Positions 17,899 through 27,480 of a DNA stretch of 64,000 nucleotides are shown here, one piece after another (the stretch's first letter is position 1; each line of letters starts with the position of its first letter). Below the pieces are notes generated by a model. The model was not told where the DNA came from, ran no database searches, and saw only the letters and a program-made list of their open reading frames with translations. Source of the stretch: Planctomycetota bacterium (lineage in GTDB: Bacteria > Planctomycetota > Planctomycetia > Pirellulales > Pirellulaceae); NCBI GenBank assembly GCA_014381825.1, contig JACNKX010000038.1, forward strand, positions 1 to 64,000, given 5' to 3'. A program made the translations under genes and the position numbers.

Positions 17899-20800
17899 TC
17901 GAACGGCGTTTGGTTCGTCAGCTCGAGAAGGCAGCCAGAAGATTTCGGCACTTGCGAGTGATCGTGAGTTGGTCCGTCGTTTGGTCGCTGGCAGCCATCG
18001 CCATTCTCGTTGCGTTTGCGCTGAATCAGAGTCTGGCGTTTTATTCGCCGTTGTCGTCGACAATTATTGCGGCCGGAGCTGCGTTGGTTGCGTTAGTTGT
18101 TGGAATCTTTGTAATGCGAACGGCGCGAGATCATCACTGGGTGGCGCAGCAAGTCGAAGACGCGTACCCCGAGTTGCGGGCTGCGTTGCTAGCCGCGGTC
18201 GCTCAACGCCCTCACCTACAGAATGGTCGCTTCAGCTACTTGCAATCAACCGTCATCCAAGACTCGTTGCATCATGCCTATGCCTATTCGTGGAAACGAG
18301 TGGTTCCGTGGTCGAGGCTTTTGACGGCTCACGTCGCCCATATGATTGCGTTCGCGGTGTTCGTCGGTTCGGCCATCTTACTCAATCAACAACCAGAAGC
18401 TCGTCAGGCTCAAATATCGCAGGAGCCAGACGCGCCTATCGTGACGAGTACCAATTCGTTCGAAGTCACGGTCGAGCCAGGGAACACTGAAATTGAGCGA
18501 GGCATGGGGCTGCTCGTGATGGCACGTTTCCAGGACGCGATTCCGCTCGAAGCGACGCTCGTCTACGAGTCCGCCGGCGAGAAGATTCGTCTCGCAATGA
18601 CCAAGCCGTTGGAGGACGCCGTGTTCGGTGGTCGTGTTCGTGAAGTCAACGAACCGCTTTCCTATCAGGTCGAGTACGCCGACAAAACAACCGAATCGTT
18701 TCACGTCACAGTCTTCGAGTATCCAAAGCTCGAGCGAGCTGACGCGAAGCTGACGTTTCCTGGCTACACCTCGATTGAAGAACGCCTAGTTCAGGACGTT
18801 CGCCGCATTTCTGCGGTCGAAGGGACTCGGTTGGAGCTGCTCTGTTACCTGAACAAGCAAGTCGCCTCGGCTCGATTGATTGCCAAGGATGGTCAGCCAC
18901 TCGAGTTGCAGCTAGTCGACCAAGGCGAATCGCTCTACTCGACGGAGGTCGTTCTTGTTGAGTCGAAACGATACGAGCTAGAACTCGTCGATCCAGATGG
19001 ACGCATGAACAAGCAGCCCCCAACGATTGCGATCAACGTATTGCCGAACAAGCCGCCGAATCTGAAACTCGTCCAGCCTTCTCGCGACACACGTGTATCG
19101 CCCATCGAGGAATTAGATCTCAAGGCCAACGTCTGGGACGACTACGGCGTCGATCGTTTCGGCTTTGCTTATTCGCTCGGTGCGATTGAACCGACCGATG
19201 TGCAACTCGGCGAGTCGGCTCCGGCCAAGCAACGCACGATGATGGAACACCTGGTCGCCTTCGAGGAACTGGAAGCTGAGCCGGACCAACTGCTCTCTTA
19301 TCACTTCTGGGCTGAAGATACCGGGCCCGACGGACAAGCCCGACGCGTTTCCAGTGACATGTTCTTCGCGGAAGTTCGCCACTTCGAAGAGATCTTTCGC
19401 GAAGGGCAATCGCCACCGGGCGGTGAACCTTCCGAAGAGGAAAGTCAGGCGTCGAAGAAAGCTGAGGAATTAGCTGAAGTCCAAAAGCAAATCATGAATG
19501 GTACGTGGAAGGTTATTCGTCGCGAGATGAAGGATACGCCCAGCGACAAGTTCGCTGGGGACACAACACTGCTTGTTGAATCGCAGGCGGATGCGATTGC
19601 GCAAGCGGAGGAGTTGGCGGCCGAACTGACCGACGCGCAGTCGCAGCAGTACATGCAAGAAGTGATGCGACACATGACGGAGGCATTTACTTCATTGTCG
19701 AAGGCTAGTAAGGATTCGGAGGTACCGACTCTCCGACCCGCGCTGACCGCAGAACAAGCAGCTTATCAGGCGTTGTTGAAATTACGTGCCCGCGAACATG
19801 AAGTGACTCGTTCGCAGCAGAGTCAAAGTTCTAGCAGTAGCAGTAGCAGTTCATCCGCCCGCCAGGAGCAACAGCTCCAGCAACTGGAACTCGACAGTGA
19901 CGAGAATCGCTACGAAACCGAACAGGCGGCACGTTCCGAACAGGAGCAGGCCGCTCGCGAGAATCGACAGGTTCTAAACCGACTGGGAGAACTCGCTCGT
20001 CGCCAGGGTGACTTGAACGAACGGTTGAAAGAACTTCAATCCTCGCTGGAAGAAGCCGAGTCCGAAGAGGAACGGGAAGAGGTATTGCGGCAGCTGAAGC
20101 GCTTGCAAGAAGAACAGCAGCAAGTGTTGCGCGATACGGAAGAATTGCAGGAGCGAATGGAGCGACCGGAAAATCAGGAGCAAATGGCTGATGCTCGCGA
20201 GCAACTGGAAGAGACCAGGGAGAACGTCAGGCAAGCCTCCGAATCGCTCGAAGAGGGGCGTGTCTCGCGAGCTTTGGCGTCAGGCACCCGCGCGGAAAAC
20301 GACTTAGATGAATTGAGAGAAGAGTTTCGCAAGCGAGCGTCGGGCCGGTTCAGCGAAGAAATGCGCGACATGCGCGACCAAGCTCGCGAACTGGACGAGA
20401 CGGAGCAGAATCTCGCCGAACGATTGGAGAACCTAAACAATCCCGAGAGCCAGTCGAGTTCGTTACGCGACACGGGAGAACGAGAGGAGTTAGTCGGTGA
20501 GCTGGAACAACAAACAGAGCGGACTCGACAATTGCTCGAAAGAATACAAGACACAGTCATGGAGGCTGAGGAGACGGAGCCGCTATTGGCAGACAAGTTG
20601 TACGAAGCCGCTCGTACGGCGCAGCAGAAAGAGCTCGATTCAACGCTAAACACGGCACGTCGAATGTTGGAGTACGGCTTTCTGGACGACGCCAAACGCG
20701 AGGAAGCTAAAGCACGCGAAGGAATCGGCAACCTACGAGACGGAATCGAAGAAGCCGCCGAGAGCGTGCTCGGGGACGAGACGGAGGCGTTGCGTCGCGC

Positions 20801-21701
20801 TCGCGAAGCATTGGAACGGCTAAGCAATCAACTCGCGGGTGAACTGTCTCGCGAAAATCCGCGATCGACAGGCGAGCCGTCACAACGCGAAAGACCTTCA
20901 GAAGGCGGAGAGCCATCCGAGTCTCGCGTCTCTGAGGAGCCGAATGAAGCAGAGCAAAGCCGCTCCAATGGCGAGCAACCGGGTGAGCCACAGGAGCCAA
21001 CTGAGGGATCGTCCCAGACGCCCAGCGAGTCAGGCGATGTGAAGCCGTCGACGGGCGAACCCTCGGAAAGCGAGCCACAGCAACCGGGCCAGCCGAATGG
21101 TCAGCAACCACCAGACGATGCGCCGCCATCAGGGCAATCAGGTTCGCCGAGCGGTCCGCCTGGTGAGCCCCAGTCGAGCGAAGGCCAGTCGAGCGGAGCA
21201 CCTTCGCCGGGGCAGCAACCGACTCCTTCTAACTCTGAGGGACAGCCGTCGCCATCGAGTCCTTCCCAATCACCAAGCGGCGCGCCACAAGGAAGTCAGA
21301 GCGACAGTCGCGGTGGGTTTGAACGCGCCTTTCAAACTGGGAACAGCAGCCCGAACAACGTGGCACCAATCGGTGGAGATGACTTCGTCGAGTGGTCGGA
21401 CCAACTCCGCGACGTTGAGGAGATGCTAGACGATCCAAAGCTGCGAGCCGAAGCGGCCAGAATTCGCGACCGCGCGCGTGGCTTTCGTGTGGAACTGAAA
21501 CGTCACTCGAAAGAGCCGAGTTGGGATCTCGTTGAACTTCAAGTCGCGAAGCCTCTTGCCGAGCTTCGCGATCGTATTGCCGAGGAACTACTTCGACGTA
21601 CTTCGGACGATGCGGTAGTTCCGTTGGATCGTGACCCAGTTCCGTCGCGATTTACTGAGCAAGTTCGTCGCTACTACGAGCGTTTGGGGAGCGGCGAATG
21701 A
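17895..21701 (+). CDS. Very long coiled-coil membrane protein of the MoxR/vWA operon (DUF4175-like)
   Basis: 1,268 residues. Three predicted membrane segments lie at about residues 20-40, 50-75 and 135-160, followed by an extracytoplasmic beta-rich region (about 180-500). A long charged coiled coil rich in Glu, Gln and Arg runs from about 520 to 1000 (for example RLKELQSSLEEAESEEEREEV) and includes a run of ten serines near 650. Residues about 1000-1155 are low-complexity Pro/Ser/Gly/Gln/Glu. A conserved-looking tail (DFVEWSDQLRDVEEML ... RRYYERLGSGE) closes it. The layout resembles DUF4175-type proteins next to MoxR/vWA genes; function unknown, probably structural or scaffold. ATGA overlaps at both ends. 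Confidence 0.8.
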   Translation: MIERRLVRQLEKAARRFRHLRVIVSWSVVWSLAAIAILVAFALNQSLAFYSPLSSTIIAAGAALVALVVGIFVMRTARDHHWVAQQVEDAYPELRAALLAAVAQRPHLQNGRFSYLQSTVIQDSLHHAYAYSWKRVVPWSRLLTAHVAHMIAFAVFVGSAILLNQQPEARQAQISQEPDAPIVTSTNSFEVTVEPGNTEIERGMGLLVMARFQDAIPLEATLVYESAGEKIRLAMTKPLEDAVFGGRVREVNEPLSYQVEYADKTTESFHVTVFEYPKLERADAKLTFPGYTSIEERLVQDVRRISAVEGTRLELLCYLNKQVASARLIAKDGQPLELQLVDQGESLYSTEVVLVESKRYELELVDPDGRMNKQPPTIAINVLPNKPPNLKLVQPSRDTRVSPIEELDLKANVWDDYGVDRFGFAYSLGAIEPTDVQLGESAPAKQRTMMEHLVAFEELEAEPDQLLSYHFWAEDTGPDGQARRVSSDMFFAEVRHFEEIFREGQSPPGGEPSEEESQASKKAEELAEVQKQIMNGTWKVIRREMKDTPSDKFAGDTTLLVESQADAIAQAEELAAELTDAQSQQYMQEVMRHMTEAFTSLSKASKDSEVPTLRPALTAEQAAYQALLKLRAREHEVTRSQQSQSSSSSSSSSSARQEQQLQQLELDSDENRYETEQAARSEQEQAARENRQVLNRLGELARRQGDLNERLKELQSSLEEAESEEEREEVLRQLKRLQEEQQQVLRDTEELQERMERPENQEQMADAREQLEETRENVRQASESLEEGRVSRALASGTRAENDLDELREEFRKRASGRFSEEMRDMRDQARELDETEQNLAERLENLNNPESQSSSLRDTGEREELVGELEQQTERTRQLLERIQDTVMEAEETEPLLADKLYEAARTAQQKELDSTLNTARRMLEYGFLDDAKREEAKAREGIGNLRDGIEEAAESVLGDETEALRRAREALERLSNQLAGELSRENPRSTGEPSQRERPSEGGEPSESRVSEEPNEAEQSRSNGEQPGEPQEPTEGSSQTPSESGDVKPSTGEPSESEPQQPGQPNGQQPPDDAPPSGQSGSPSGPPGEPQSSEGQSSGAPSPGQQPTPSNSEGQPSPSSPSQSPSGAPQGSQSDSRGGFERAFQTGNSSPNNVAPIGGDDFVEWSDQLRDVEEMLDDPKLRAEAARIRDRARGFRVELKRHSKEPSWDLVELQVAKPLAELRDRIAEELLRRTSDDAVVPLDRDPVPSRFTEQVRRYYERLGSGE

Positions 21702-24049
21702 TATTTGGGACTCTGATTTGGGGTACGCCGACATGGCTCATCCCCGCATGTGTGATCGCAGTCGTCGCGCTACTGCTGGTCGTGTGGTCTTATTGGCGAG
21801 CCTCCGCCAAGATCTCGCCGAAGCTGGTGGCCGCGTTCTTTAAGATCGCAGCGATCGTGGCGCTTGCCGTCTGCTTACTCGAGCCATTGTTTAGTGGGAT
21901 GCGACCGCGTCCTGGAGCGAACCTGTTCGTGTTGATCGCAGATGATAGCCGCAGCCTTCGGATTCGCGATGCACATGATCGTGAGACACGTGGTGATGAT
22001 CTAAAACAACAACTCACGGCAGATTCGTCGTGGCAGACACGTTTGGCGACTGACTTCGACCTGCGACGGTATGCCTTCGATCGGCGCGTGCATCCCGTCG
22101 ACGACTTCGAGTCATTGAACTTTGAAGGATCCGGTTCCGTTTTGTTCTCGTCCCTGTCGCATGTCGCGAAGCGCCTTCACGGACGGCCCAATGCCGGAAC
22201 TTTACTGTTTACCGATGGACATTCGACGGACGAGCTGACCCAACTTGCCGCAATCGACGAATTGCCACCGATTTACCCCGTCGTCATCGGTGGCGCGAGC
22301 GAGTTGCGAGACATTCGAGTAAGCAAGATCGCGGTTACACAAACGAATTTTGAGGCTGCGCCCGTCACGATCGCGACCGAAATCGGTTTGGCTGGCGTCG
22401 AAAACGAGACGGTTGTTGTACAACTGCTTGATGAAGAGGAGAAGGAACTACAGCGAGTAACGCTGAAGTGCACTGCGAGTGACGAATCGCTGGCTCACCG
22501 GTTCCTATTCCAGCCAATGGAACCTGGTATCAGTTTCTATAAGGTCCGGACGTTTTTCGAAGCGGATGAGAGTAATCTCGCAACACCCGATCGCATCGCT
22601 GAGGCAACCTTCGAGAACAACCTGCGGTGGGCAGTCGTGGATCGCGGTGGCGGCCCTTACCGTGTTCTTTATGTAACGGGACGCCCCAACTGGGAATTCA
22701 AGTTCCTCCGTCGCGCGCTTCAGGAAGACGATGAAGTCGATTTGGTAGGGCTTGTTCGTATTGCAAAGAAGGAGCCGAAATTTACGTTTCGTGGCCGGAC
22801 GGGAGAAACGACGAATCCACTATTTCGCGGCTTCGGCAATCAAGAAGACGAAGAAGCGGAGCAATACGATCAAGCTGTGCTTCTTCGTATCGGTACCGAG
22901 GACGCTGAGGAATTGCGAGACGGGTTCCCGCAAGCCTCGGAGGAGCTGTTTCGCTACCACGCGATCATTCTTGACGATGTCGATGCGGCGAATTTCACTC
23001 AAGACCAGATGTCGCTGGTCCAAGAGTTCGTCAGCCAGCGTGGTGGTGGCTTTCTCATGCTGGGTGGACGCGAGTCGTTCGCCGGCGGCGAGTATGCACG
23101 AACGCCAATTGGCGAGTTGTTGCCGGTATACGTCGATGTCGCGAAGGAAGAGCCAACGGAGAACTACAATCTGCTTCTCACGCGGGAAGGTTGGCTACGG
23201 CCATGGGTTCGCGTCCGTTCGACCGAGCAATCTGAACAGAAGCGTCTTGACGAGATGCCTGGTTTTAAGACCGTTAATCGAGTTCGAAGTATCAAACCCG
23301 GAGCCACCGTCCTGGCGCACGTGCAGGGCGAGGGAGACGAGACGTATCCAGGGTTGGTCGTGCAACGTTTCGGCAAAGGCCGGTCAGCGGCGTCGATGAT
23401 CGGTGATATGTGGCGTTGGAACCTTCGACGCCCGGAAGGTGGCGAGAGTGACTTAGAGAAGTCGTGGCGTCAAACGATCCGCTGGCTGGTTGCCGACGTA
23501 CCGAGCCGAGTGGGTATTGAGACTCGCCGCAATGCGACCGATCCGTCCGCGCCCACCGAGTTGGTCGTGACGATTCGAGACGAGGAGTACCGCTCGCTGG
23601 ACAATGCGACCGTTAAAGTAACGGTGATGACGCCCGCCGGAACAGAAGTTTCGTTGCCAGCCGAACCGAGCGCAGAAAAGGCCGGGACCTACATCGCGGT
23701 CTTCTCGTCTCGGATGACTGGACCGCATCATGCAGAAGTTGTGGTCACTGCCGAAGATGGCAGCGAGATCGGGAGGCGCGAAGCCGGTTGGGTTTCTGAG
23801 CCCGCAATGGAAGAGTTCCAACAGCTCACGCCGGACCGTGACTTGCTAGAGATGCTAGCGGCGAAGACCGGGGGCGAAGTCATCAAGTTGGACGATCTTG
23901 ACTCGTTCGTCGATAGCTTGCCGAACCGTAAGATTCCGATCACCGAGCCGTGGGTGTATCCGCTTTGGCATCAATGGACGGTGTTCGCCTTCGCGATCGG
24001 CTGTCTTGTTGGCGAATGGGGCTTAAGACGTTGGAATGGCTTACCATAG
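21698..24049 (+). CDS. Membrane vWA/GATase1-like protein
   Basis: 783 residues. Two N-terminal membrane helices (PTWLIPACVIAVVALLLVVW and FFKIAAIVALAVCLLEPLF) precede a vWA-like domain whose MIDAS reads D82-D-S-R-S in LIADDSRSLRI, still matching DxSxS. Around residues 425-480 is a class-I glutamine-amidotransferase-like fold (IILDDVDAANFTQDQ ... RGGGFLMLGGRESFAGG) with no catalytic Cys evident, so probably non-catalytic. A C-terminal membrane helix (WTVFAFAIGCLVGEWGL) ends it. It overlaps the upstream gene by ATGA and is probably the last gene of the MoxR unit. Confidence 0.87.
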   Translation: MIFGTLIWGTPTWLIPACVIAVVALLLVVWSYWRASAKISPKLVAAFFKIAAIVALAVCLLEPLFSGMRPRPGANLFVLIADDSRSLRIRDAHDRETRGDDLKQQLTADSSWQTRLATDFDLRRYAFDRRVHPVDDFESLNFEGSGSVLFSSLSHVAKRLHGRPNAGTLLFTDGHSTDELTQLAAIDELPPIYPVVIGGASELRDIRVSKIAVTQTNFEAAPVTIATEIGLAGVENETVVVQLLDEEEKELQRVTLKCTASDESLAHRFLFQPMEPGISFYKVRTFFEADESNLATPDRIAEATFENNLRWAVVDRGGGPYRVLYVTGRPNWEFKFLRRALQEDDEVDLVGLVRIAKKEPKFTFRGRTGETTNPLFRGFGNQEDEEAEQYDQAVLLRIGTEDAEELRDGFPQASEELFRYHAIILDDVDAANFTQDQMSLVQEFVSQRGGGFLMLGGRESFAGGEYARTPIGELLPVYVDVAKEEPTENYNLLLTREGWLRPWVRVRSTEQSEQKRLDEMPGFKTVNRVRSIKPGATVLAHVQGEGDETYPGLVVQRFGKGRSAASMIGDMWRWNLRRPEGGESDLEKSWRQTIRWLVADVPSRVGIETRRNATDPSAPTELVVTIRDEEYRSLDNATVKVTVMTPAGTEVSLPAEPSAEKAGTYIAVFSSRMTGPHHAEVVVTAEDGSEIGRREAGWVSEPAMEEFQQLTPDRDLLEMLAAKTGGEVIKLDDLDSFVDSLPNRKIPITEPWVYPLWHQWTVFAFAIGCLVGEWGLRRWNGLP

Positions 24050-24114
24050 ATAGAGCATCGGATAAGTAGGGTGTCGGCGACAGCCGCGCCAAAAACAGCA
24101 TTGCGACCGAATCC

Positions 24115-25065
24115 ATGAACACGACGCTGGTAATAGCGGCTCTTATGCTCTTTGGCTCTGACGCACCAAATCGTCAGACAGTCATTACAGTTGTCGGCGC
24201 GCCTGGCACCGCCGAGTACGGTCAGCAATTTGTGGAATGGGCAGCGCGGTGGGAGACTGCAGCAAAGCAGGCCAACGCGGACTTTATTTCTATCGGAATT
24301 TCCGAAAACGAATTGTCGGATCGCGAGCAACTGCAGCACCAATTTGAGCAACTTACGAGTGAATCGACCGAACCGATCTGGTTGGTCCTAATCGGTCACG
24401 GGACCTTCGACAGCAAAGTGGCGAAGTTCAATCTGCGGGGAAAGGATGTCACGGCGAGCGAGTTGGCGGAATGGTTGAAGAGGTTCAATCGTCCCGTTGC
24501 GGTAATCAATTGCGCATCCGCCAGCGGTCCCTTCGTAAACAAACTTGCCAGCAAAGATCGAGTCGTTGTTGCTTCGACAAAGAGTGGCTTCGAGCATAAC
24601 TTCGCTCGGTTCGGGGACTATATCTCACAAGCAATCAGCGACACGAAGTACGATCTCGACAAGGACGATCAGATATCGCTTCTGGAAGCATTCATCGCTG
24701 CATCAAGTCGCGTCGACGAGTTCTACACACAAGAAGGGCGCCTTGCGACGGAACACGCCTTGATTGACGACAACGGTGACGGTCGCGGAACGCCTGCGGA
24801 CTGGTTTCGTGGAGTGCGAGCAACGAAAGCCGCCAAAGATGGCAAGGTCGATGGCCAACTCGCCAATCGATTGTGCCTTGTTCGGAGCGAGCAGGAGAAC
24901 AAACTGCCCGCCGAGATTCGGACTCGACGAGACGCTTTGGAGGCAAAAATCGAGGTTCTTCGCGGGCAGAAGGCCACGATGTCCGTTGACGCGTACTACG
25001 CGCAAGTCGAGACGCTGATCGTCGAACTAGCTGAGCTTTATGCCACGGTAGAACAGGACGATTAG
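24115..25065 (+). CDS. Caspase-like (clan CD-type) protein
   Basis: 316 residues. A short hydrophobic N-terminus (TTLVIAALMLFG) may be a weak signal or anchor. The core fits a caspase/C13-like cysteine protease fold: the His box LVLIGHGTF with H95, and the Cys box VAVINCASASGPF with C133, each after a hydrophobic beta-strand. A calcium-binding-like DLDKDDQISLLEAF follows near 180 and DDNGDGRGTPADW near 222. The C-terminus is a predicted helical coiled coil. It begins 65 bp after the vWA/GATase gene on the same strand and may be co-transcribed. Protease activity is inferred from the His/Cys dyad only; the substrate pocket residues cannot be judged. Confidence 0.65.
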   Translation: MNTTLVIAALMLFGSDAPNRQTVITVVGAPGTAEYGQQFVEWAARWETAAKQANADFISIGISENELSDREQLQHQFEQLTSESTEPIWLVLIGHGTFDSKVAKFNLRGKDVTASELAEWLKRFNRPVAVINCASASGPFVNKLASKDRVVVASTKSGFEHNFARFGDYISQAISDTKYDLDKDDQISLLEAFIAASSRVDEFYTQEGRLATEHALIDDNGDGRGTPADWFRGVRATKAAKDGKVDGQLANRLCLVRSEQENKLPAEIRTRRDALEAKIEVLRGQKATMSVDAYYAQVETLIVELAELYATVEQDD

Positions 25066-25322
25066 TTTGCTCGCCAGGGAATTGCTGGTGGACGGAAAGG
25101 TACTTTCGAACGTAGCAATGTTGACGGGGCGTGGCTTGCATTCGATGTGCCACAGCTTTCGATTGTGACGGTCGTGCGTTCTAGCCTTACATGCTACGTG
25201 TGAACTTACCGCGACATGACCGCTCTTCGCGCCCTGCGAGATCCGTCGTGCTAGACTTCTTTTGAAGCTCTCTGCCGAACGACTCCACCGCACTCATCGC
25301 CTTTGAATGCCCCGGTCCGCCC

Positions 25323-25727
25323 ATGACAAAGCCTAGAATTCTTATCGCGGATGATGACGATCATTTCCGCATGCTGCTGACCAAGGTTTTGCGAGAGCGC
25401 TATATCGTTCTGCCCTCCGTGGATGGCGACGATGCGATTGCGAAGGCAATGCAGATTCGGCCCGATATTATGTTGTTGGACCTCTGTATGCCTGAATGCG
25501 ATGGCCTGGAGGCATTGCGGAAGATTCGAGTTTGTCCACAATTGTGTTCGGTGCCGGTAATCGTTGTTACCGCTGATTCTCGACGAGATACGGTACTCCA
25601 AGTTGTCGAGGCGGGTGCAAACGATTACGCCCTGAAGCAGTTCATTGCGACCGATCGCAGGCGTCTGTACCAAAAGATCGATCGCTGCTTGAGCGAGAGT
25701 GGTTTGGGAGTCGAAGTCGCAAACTAG
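25323..25727 (+). CDS. Stand-alone response regulator receiver domain
   Basis: 134 residues, a single receiver with no output domain. All phosphorylation residues are present: the acidic cluster ADDDD (10-13), phospho-acceptor D53 in LLDLCMP, T83 in VVTAD and K105 in YALKQF. It resembles CheY/Spo0F-like relays. No histidine kinase is adjacent, so its partner is unknown. The 257-bp gap upstream (25066-25322) holds no gene that I can support. Confidence 0.93.
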   Translation: MTKPRILIADDDDHFRMLLTKVLRERYIVLPSVDGDDAIAKAMQIRPDIMLLDLCMPECDGLEALRKIRVCPQLCSVPVIVVTADSRRDTVLQVVEAGANDYALKQFIATDRRRLYQKIDRCLSESGLGVEVAN

Positions 25728-26048
25728 AGGCCCGCTCCAGAGACGCATCGCGAGTTTGGAGTCGAATTCACCGCGCATGCCGCGCGAAAAGGAAGCGGGG
25801 CTTTCAACCTTCGAATTGCGTACAAATATCGCATTCTTCCTAGTTGTTTCAGCCCGCTGTTTTTACCGTTCCAGGTCCGTTACAATCGGTCGTCAGCGAT
25901 GGCCATGGAAGCTCCCACCTTATTGCTTCAATCAGCCGCGTTGGAACAAATTCGTCTGAGATTCCCCCGATGAGGGGCCCGCCAGGCCTGACTAGGCCGT
26001 CCTCAGACATTGCATTTCCACTATTGGAACAGATAGAGGTCTAGTTGT
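25728..26048. other. Intergenic region, 321 bp, no gene seen
   Basis: No coding frame with family resemblance is visible on either strand. A small hairpin-prone GGCCT...AGGCC lies near 25985-25998. It probably holds the promoter and leader of the secreted-protein gene at 26049, but I could not pick a convincing -35/-10 pair. Confidence 0.5.
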
Positions 26049-27110
26049 ATGTCCCGGAAAATCATTGTGTCGTTTATGTTGCTGGCTTCGGTCGCTACTT
26101 TGGTGTGTGAAACGGCGACTGCCATTCCACGGCGGCGAAGAGCGAACTACTACTATTATTCGAGCGGTTTCACTCAGATCGCCAACAAGGTAGATGATGA
26201 GACAGCGTCCTACCGCCCGTTGGAGGCGTATTTTGATTACGATGCAGCTCAAAGTGACGAAGTTGCATTTGCTGACAAAATCCACGTGTTCTTGAACGTT
26301 TGGGACAAGGAGGTTCTGGCCTCGGACGACTCGCTCGTGGCAGAAGTCAAGATCACCGATACTAGCGACTACGAGACAAGTCGCACGGTACGAGTCCCAA
26401 TCACCCTTAGCGAAGTTGCCGACGAGGAGTATCAGCTCGCCACGTTCGAGCTAACGAATGCTGACGGCGAAGAGGCATTAATCCAGCCCGCGACAGTCTA
26501 TCGACTATTCATTTCGCTTCATCGCAAGGCCGCAAAGTACAGCGAGACGACGGCCTGGGGACGCGTTCCCGGCCCGTACTATGTGGTGACTTCCGGCGAT
26601 ACGGACTTGATGCGAGCTCGCCACCAAATCGTTATGCGGACGTTTCGCGAATGGTACTACACCGAACGAGGTTGGAACCGAAACGCAAGTTACCCGATGG
26701 ATTGTCACGCATACTACCTATGGGCTACCGGCGCATGCACCGTTGGTGCAAGTAATGGCTGGACCAACCTGGGCCCGCTGTTCGGCACTTATCACGGTGG
26801 CGGAAACATCGCGGATTTGATGGCGTCGGATCGAATTCACGGGGACTATGTGCGAAAGCCAGGCCATACTTTCATGTTGCTTTCTTATGACGCAGAGATG
26901 GGGCATGTTTGGACGATGGAGGCAAACTTTAACCAGACGATTGAGGTATGCATTCGATCTGTCGATTCCGGTTGGACCGTCGGTCACCTCGAGCCTGATC
27001 ACATTCGGGCCGATCTGTTTAAAGACGTTGCTGATTCAGATGGCAGTTCAGATGCCACGGCTTGGGTCGAGACTTCGCTCGCGACGGACGAGTCCGTTGC
27101 TTCGCAGTAG
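26049..27110 (+). CDS. Secreted protein of unknown function, possible NlpC/P60-like fold
   Basis: 353 residues. The signal peptide (MSRKIIVSFMLLASVATLVCETATA) is cleaved near residue 25 and followed by Arg- and Tyr-rich IPRRRRANYYYYSS. The middle is a beta-rich region. The C-terminal part contains YPMDCHAYYLWATGAC near residues 217-232 and KPGHTFMLLSYDAEMGHVWTMEAN near 276-299. A Cys at the start of a helix followed by a His in a strand and a polar residue (E or N) in the next strand is the order used by papain-like NlpC/P60 amidases, so a cell-wall or peptide amidase is possible. I do not recognise the family with certainty. A terminator follows at 27137. Confidence 0.6.
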   Translation: MSRKIIVSFMLLASVATLVCETATAIPRRRRANYYYYSSGFTQIANKVDDETASYRPLEAYFDYDAAQSDEVAFADKIHVFLNVWDKEVLASDDSLVAEVKITDTSDYETSRTVRVPITLSEVADEEYQLATFELTNADGEEALIQPATVYRLFISLHRKAAKYSETTAWGRVPGPYYVVTSGDTDLMRARHQIVMRTFREWYYTERGWNRNASYPMDCHAYYLWATGACTVGASNGWTNLGPLFGTYHGGGNIADLMASDRIHGDYVRKPGHTFMLLSYDAEMGHVWTMEANFNQTIEVCIRSVDSGWTVGHLEPDHIRADLFKDVADSDGSSDATAWVETSLATDESVASQ

Positions 27111-27136
27111 TCTTAATTCCCTCGATAAAGCAAATT

Positions 27137-27179
27137 GGGACCACGAACGGATTAAGTGACGTTCGCGGTCCCTTTTATT
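27137..27179 (+). terminator. Rho-independent terminator
   Basis: GGGACCACGAACG (27137-27149) and CGTTCGCGGTCCC (27160-27172) form a 13-bp stem with one mismatch and a 10-nt loop, followed by TTTTATT. It ends the secreted-protein transcript 27 bp after its stop codon. Confidence 0.85.
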
Positions 27180-27235
27180 GCATGGTCGATAAAGCAACTC
27201 GCGCTCCCTCTCTGTGACCTTAAACCGTAGTGGTA

Positions 27236-27243
27236 AAGGAGTT
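27236..27243. repeat. Left 8-bp target-site duplication of the transposon
   Basis: AAGGAGTT directly precedes the left terminal repeat and is repeated exactly at 32075-32082 after the right one. An 8-bp duplication is within the range made by IS1-family elements. Confidence 0.85.
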
Positions 27244-27264
27244 GGTAGTGGGTCAGTTTGAATC
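27244..27264 (+). repeat. Left terminal inverted repeat of the transposon
   Basis: The 21-bp sequence starts GGTAGTGGGTCAGTTT and is the exact reverse complement of 32054-32074. Identity ends abruptly on the inner side. The stop codon of the small minus-strand ORF lies within it. Confidence 0.9.
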
Positions 27265-27480
27265 GAAGTCGTCCCAGTGAATGCTCAGCCATGAGCTGGC
27301 TTGCTTCCACAGCTTCATGAATTCATCCCTGTCGCTCACTTTCAATGTGTGACTCTCTTCCTTTCCGTCCGCGAGTACGACGACAATGCCAGTTGGGTTT
27401 ACACGGTCGTTCGGGCTGATTCGCGTCACACGACGCGAAGCTGCAAGGTAGCTACATAGAATCTCAATAATCTCGTTCAT
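27253..27480 (-). CDS. Small accessory ORF of the transposon, unknown function
   Basis: 75 residues (MNEIIEILCSYLAASRR ... SIHWDDFDSN). Its start overlaps the 3' end of the transposase gene by 17 bp in another frame, so it is probably translated from the same transcript. Its stop codon lies inside the left terminal inverted repeat, so its C-terminal residues are encoded by the transposon end. I do not recognise a domain. It could be an accessory or regulatory protein of transposition, or only a conserved overlap. Confidence 0.5.
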   Translation of the reverse strand: MNEIIEILCSYLAASRRVTRISPNDRVNPTGIVVVLADGKEESHTLKVSDRDEFMKLWKQASSWLSIHWDDFDSN

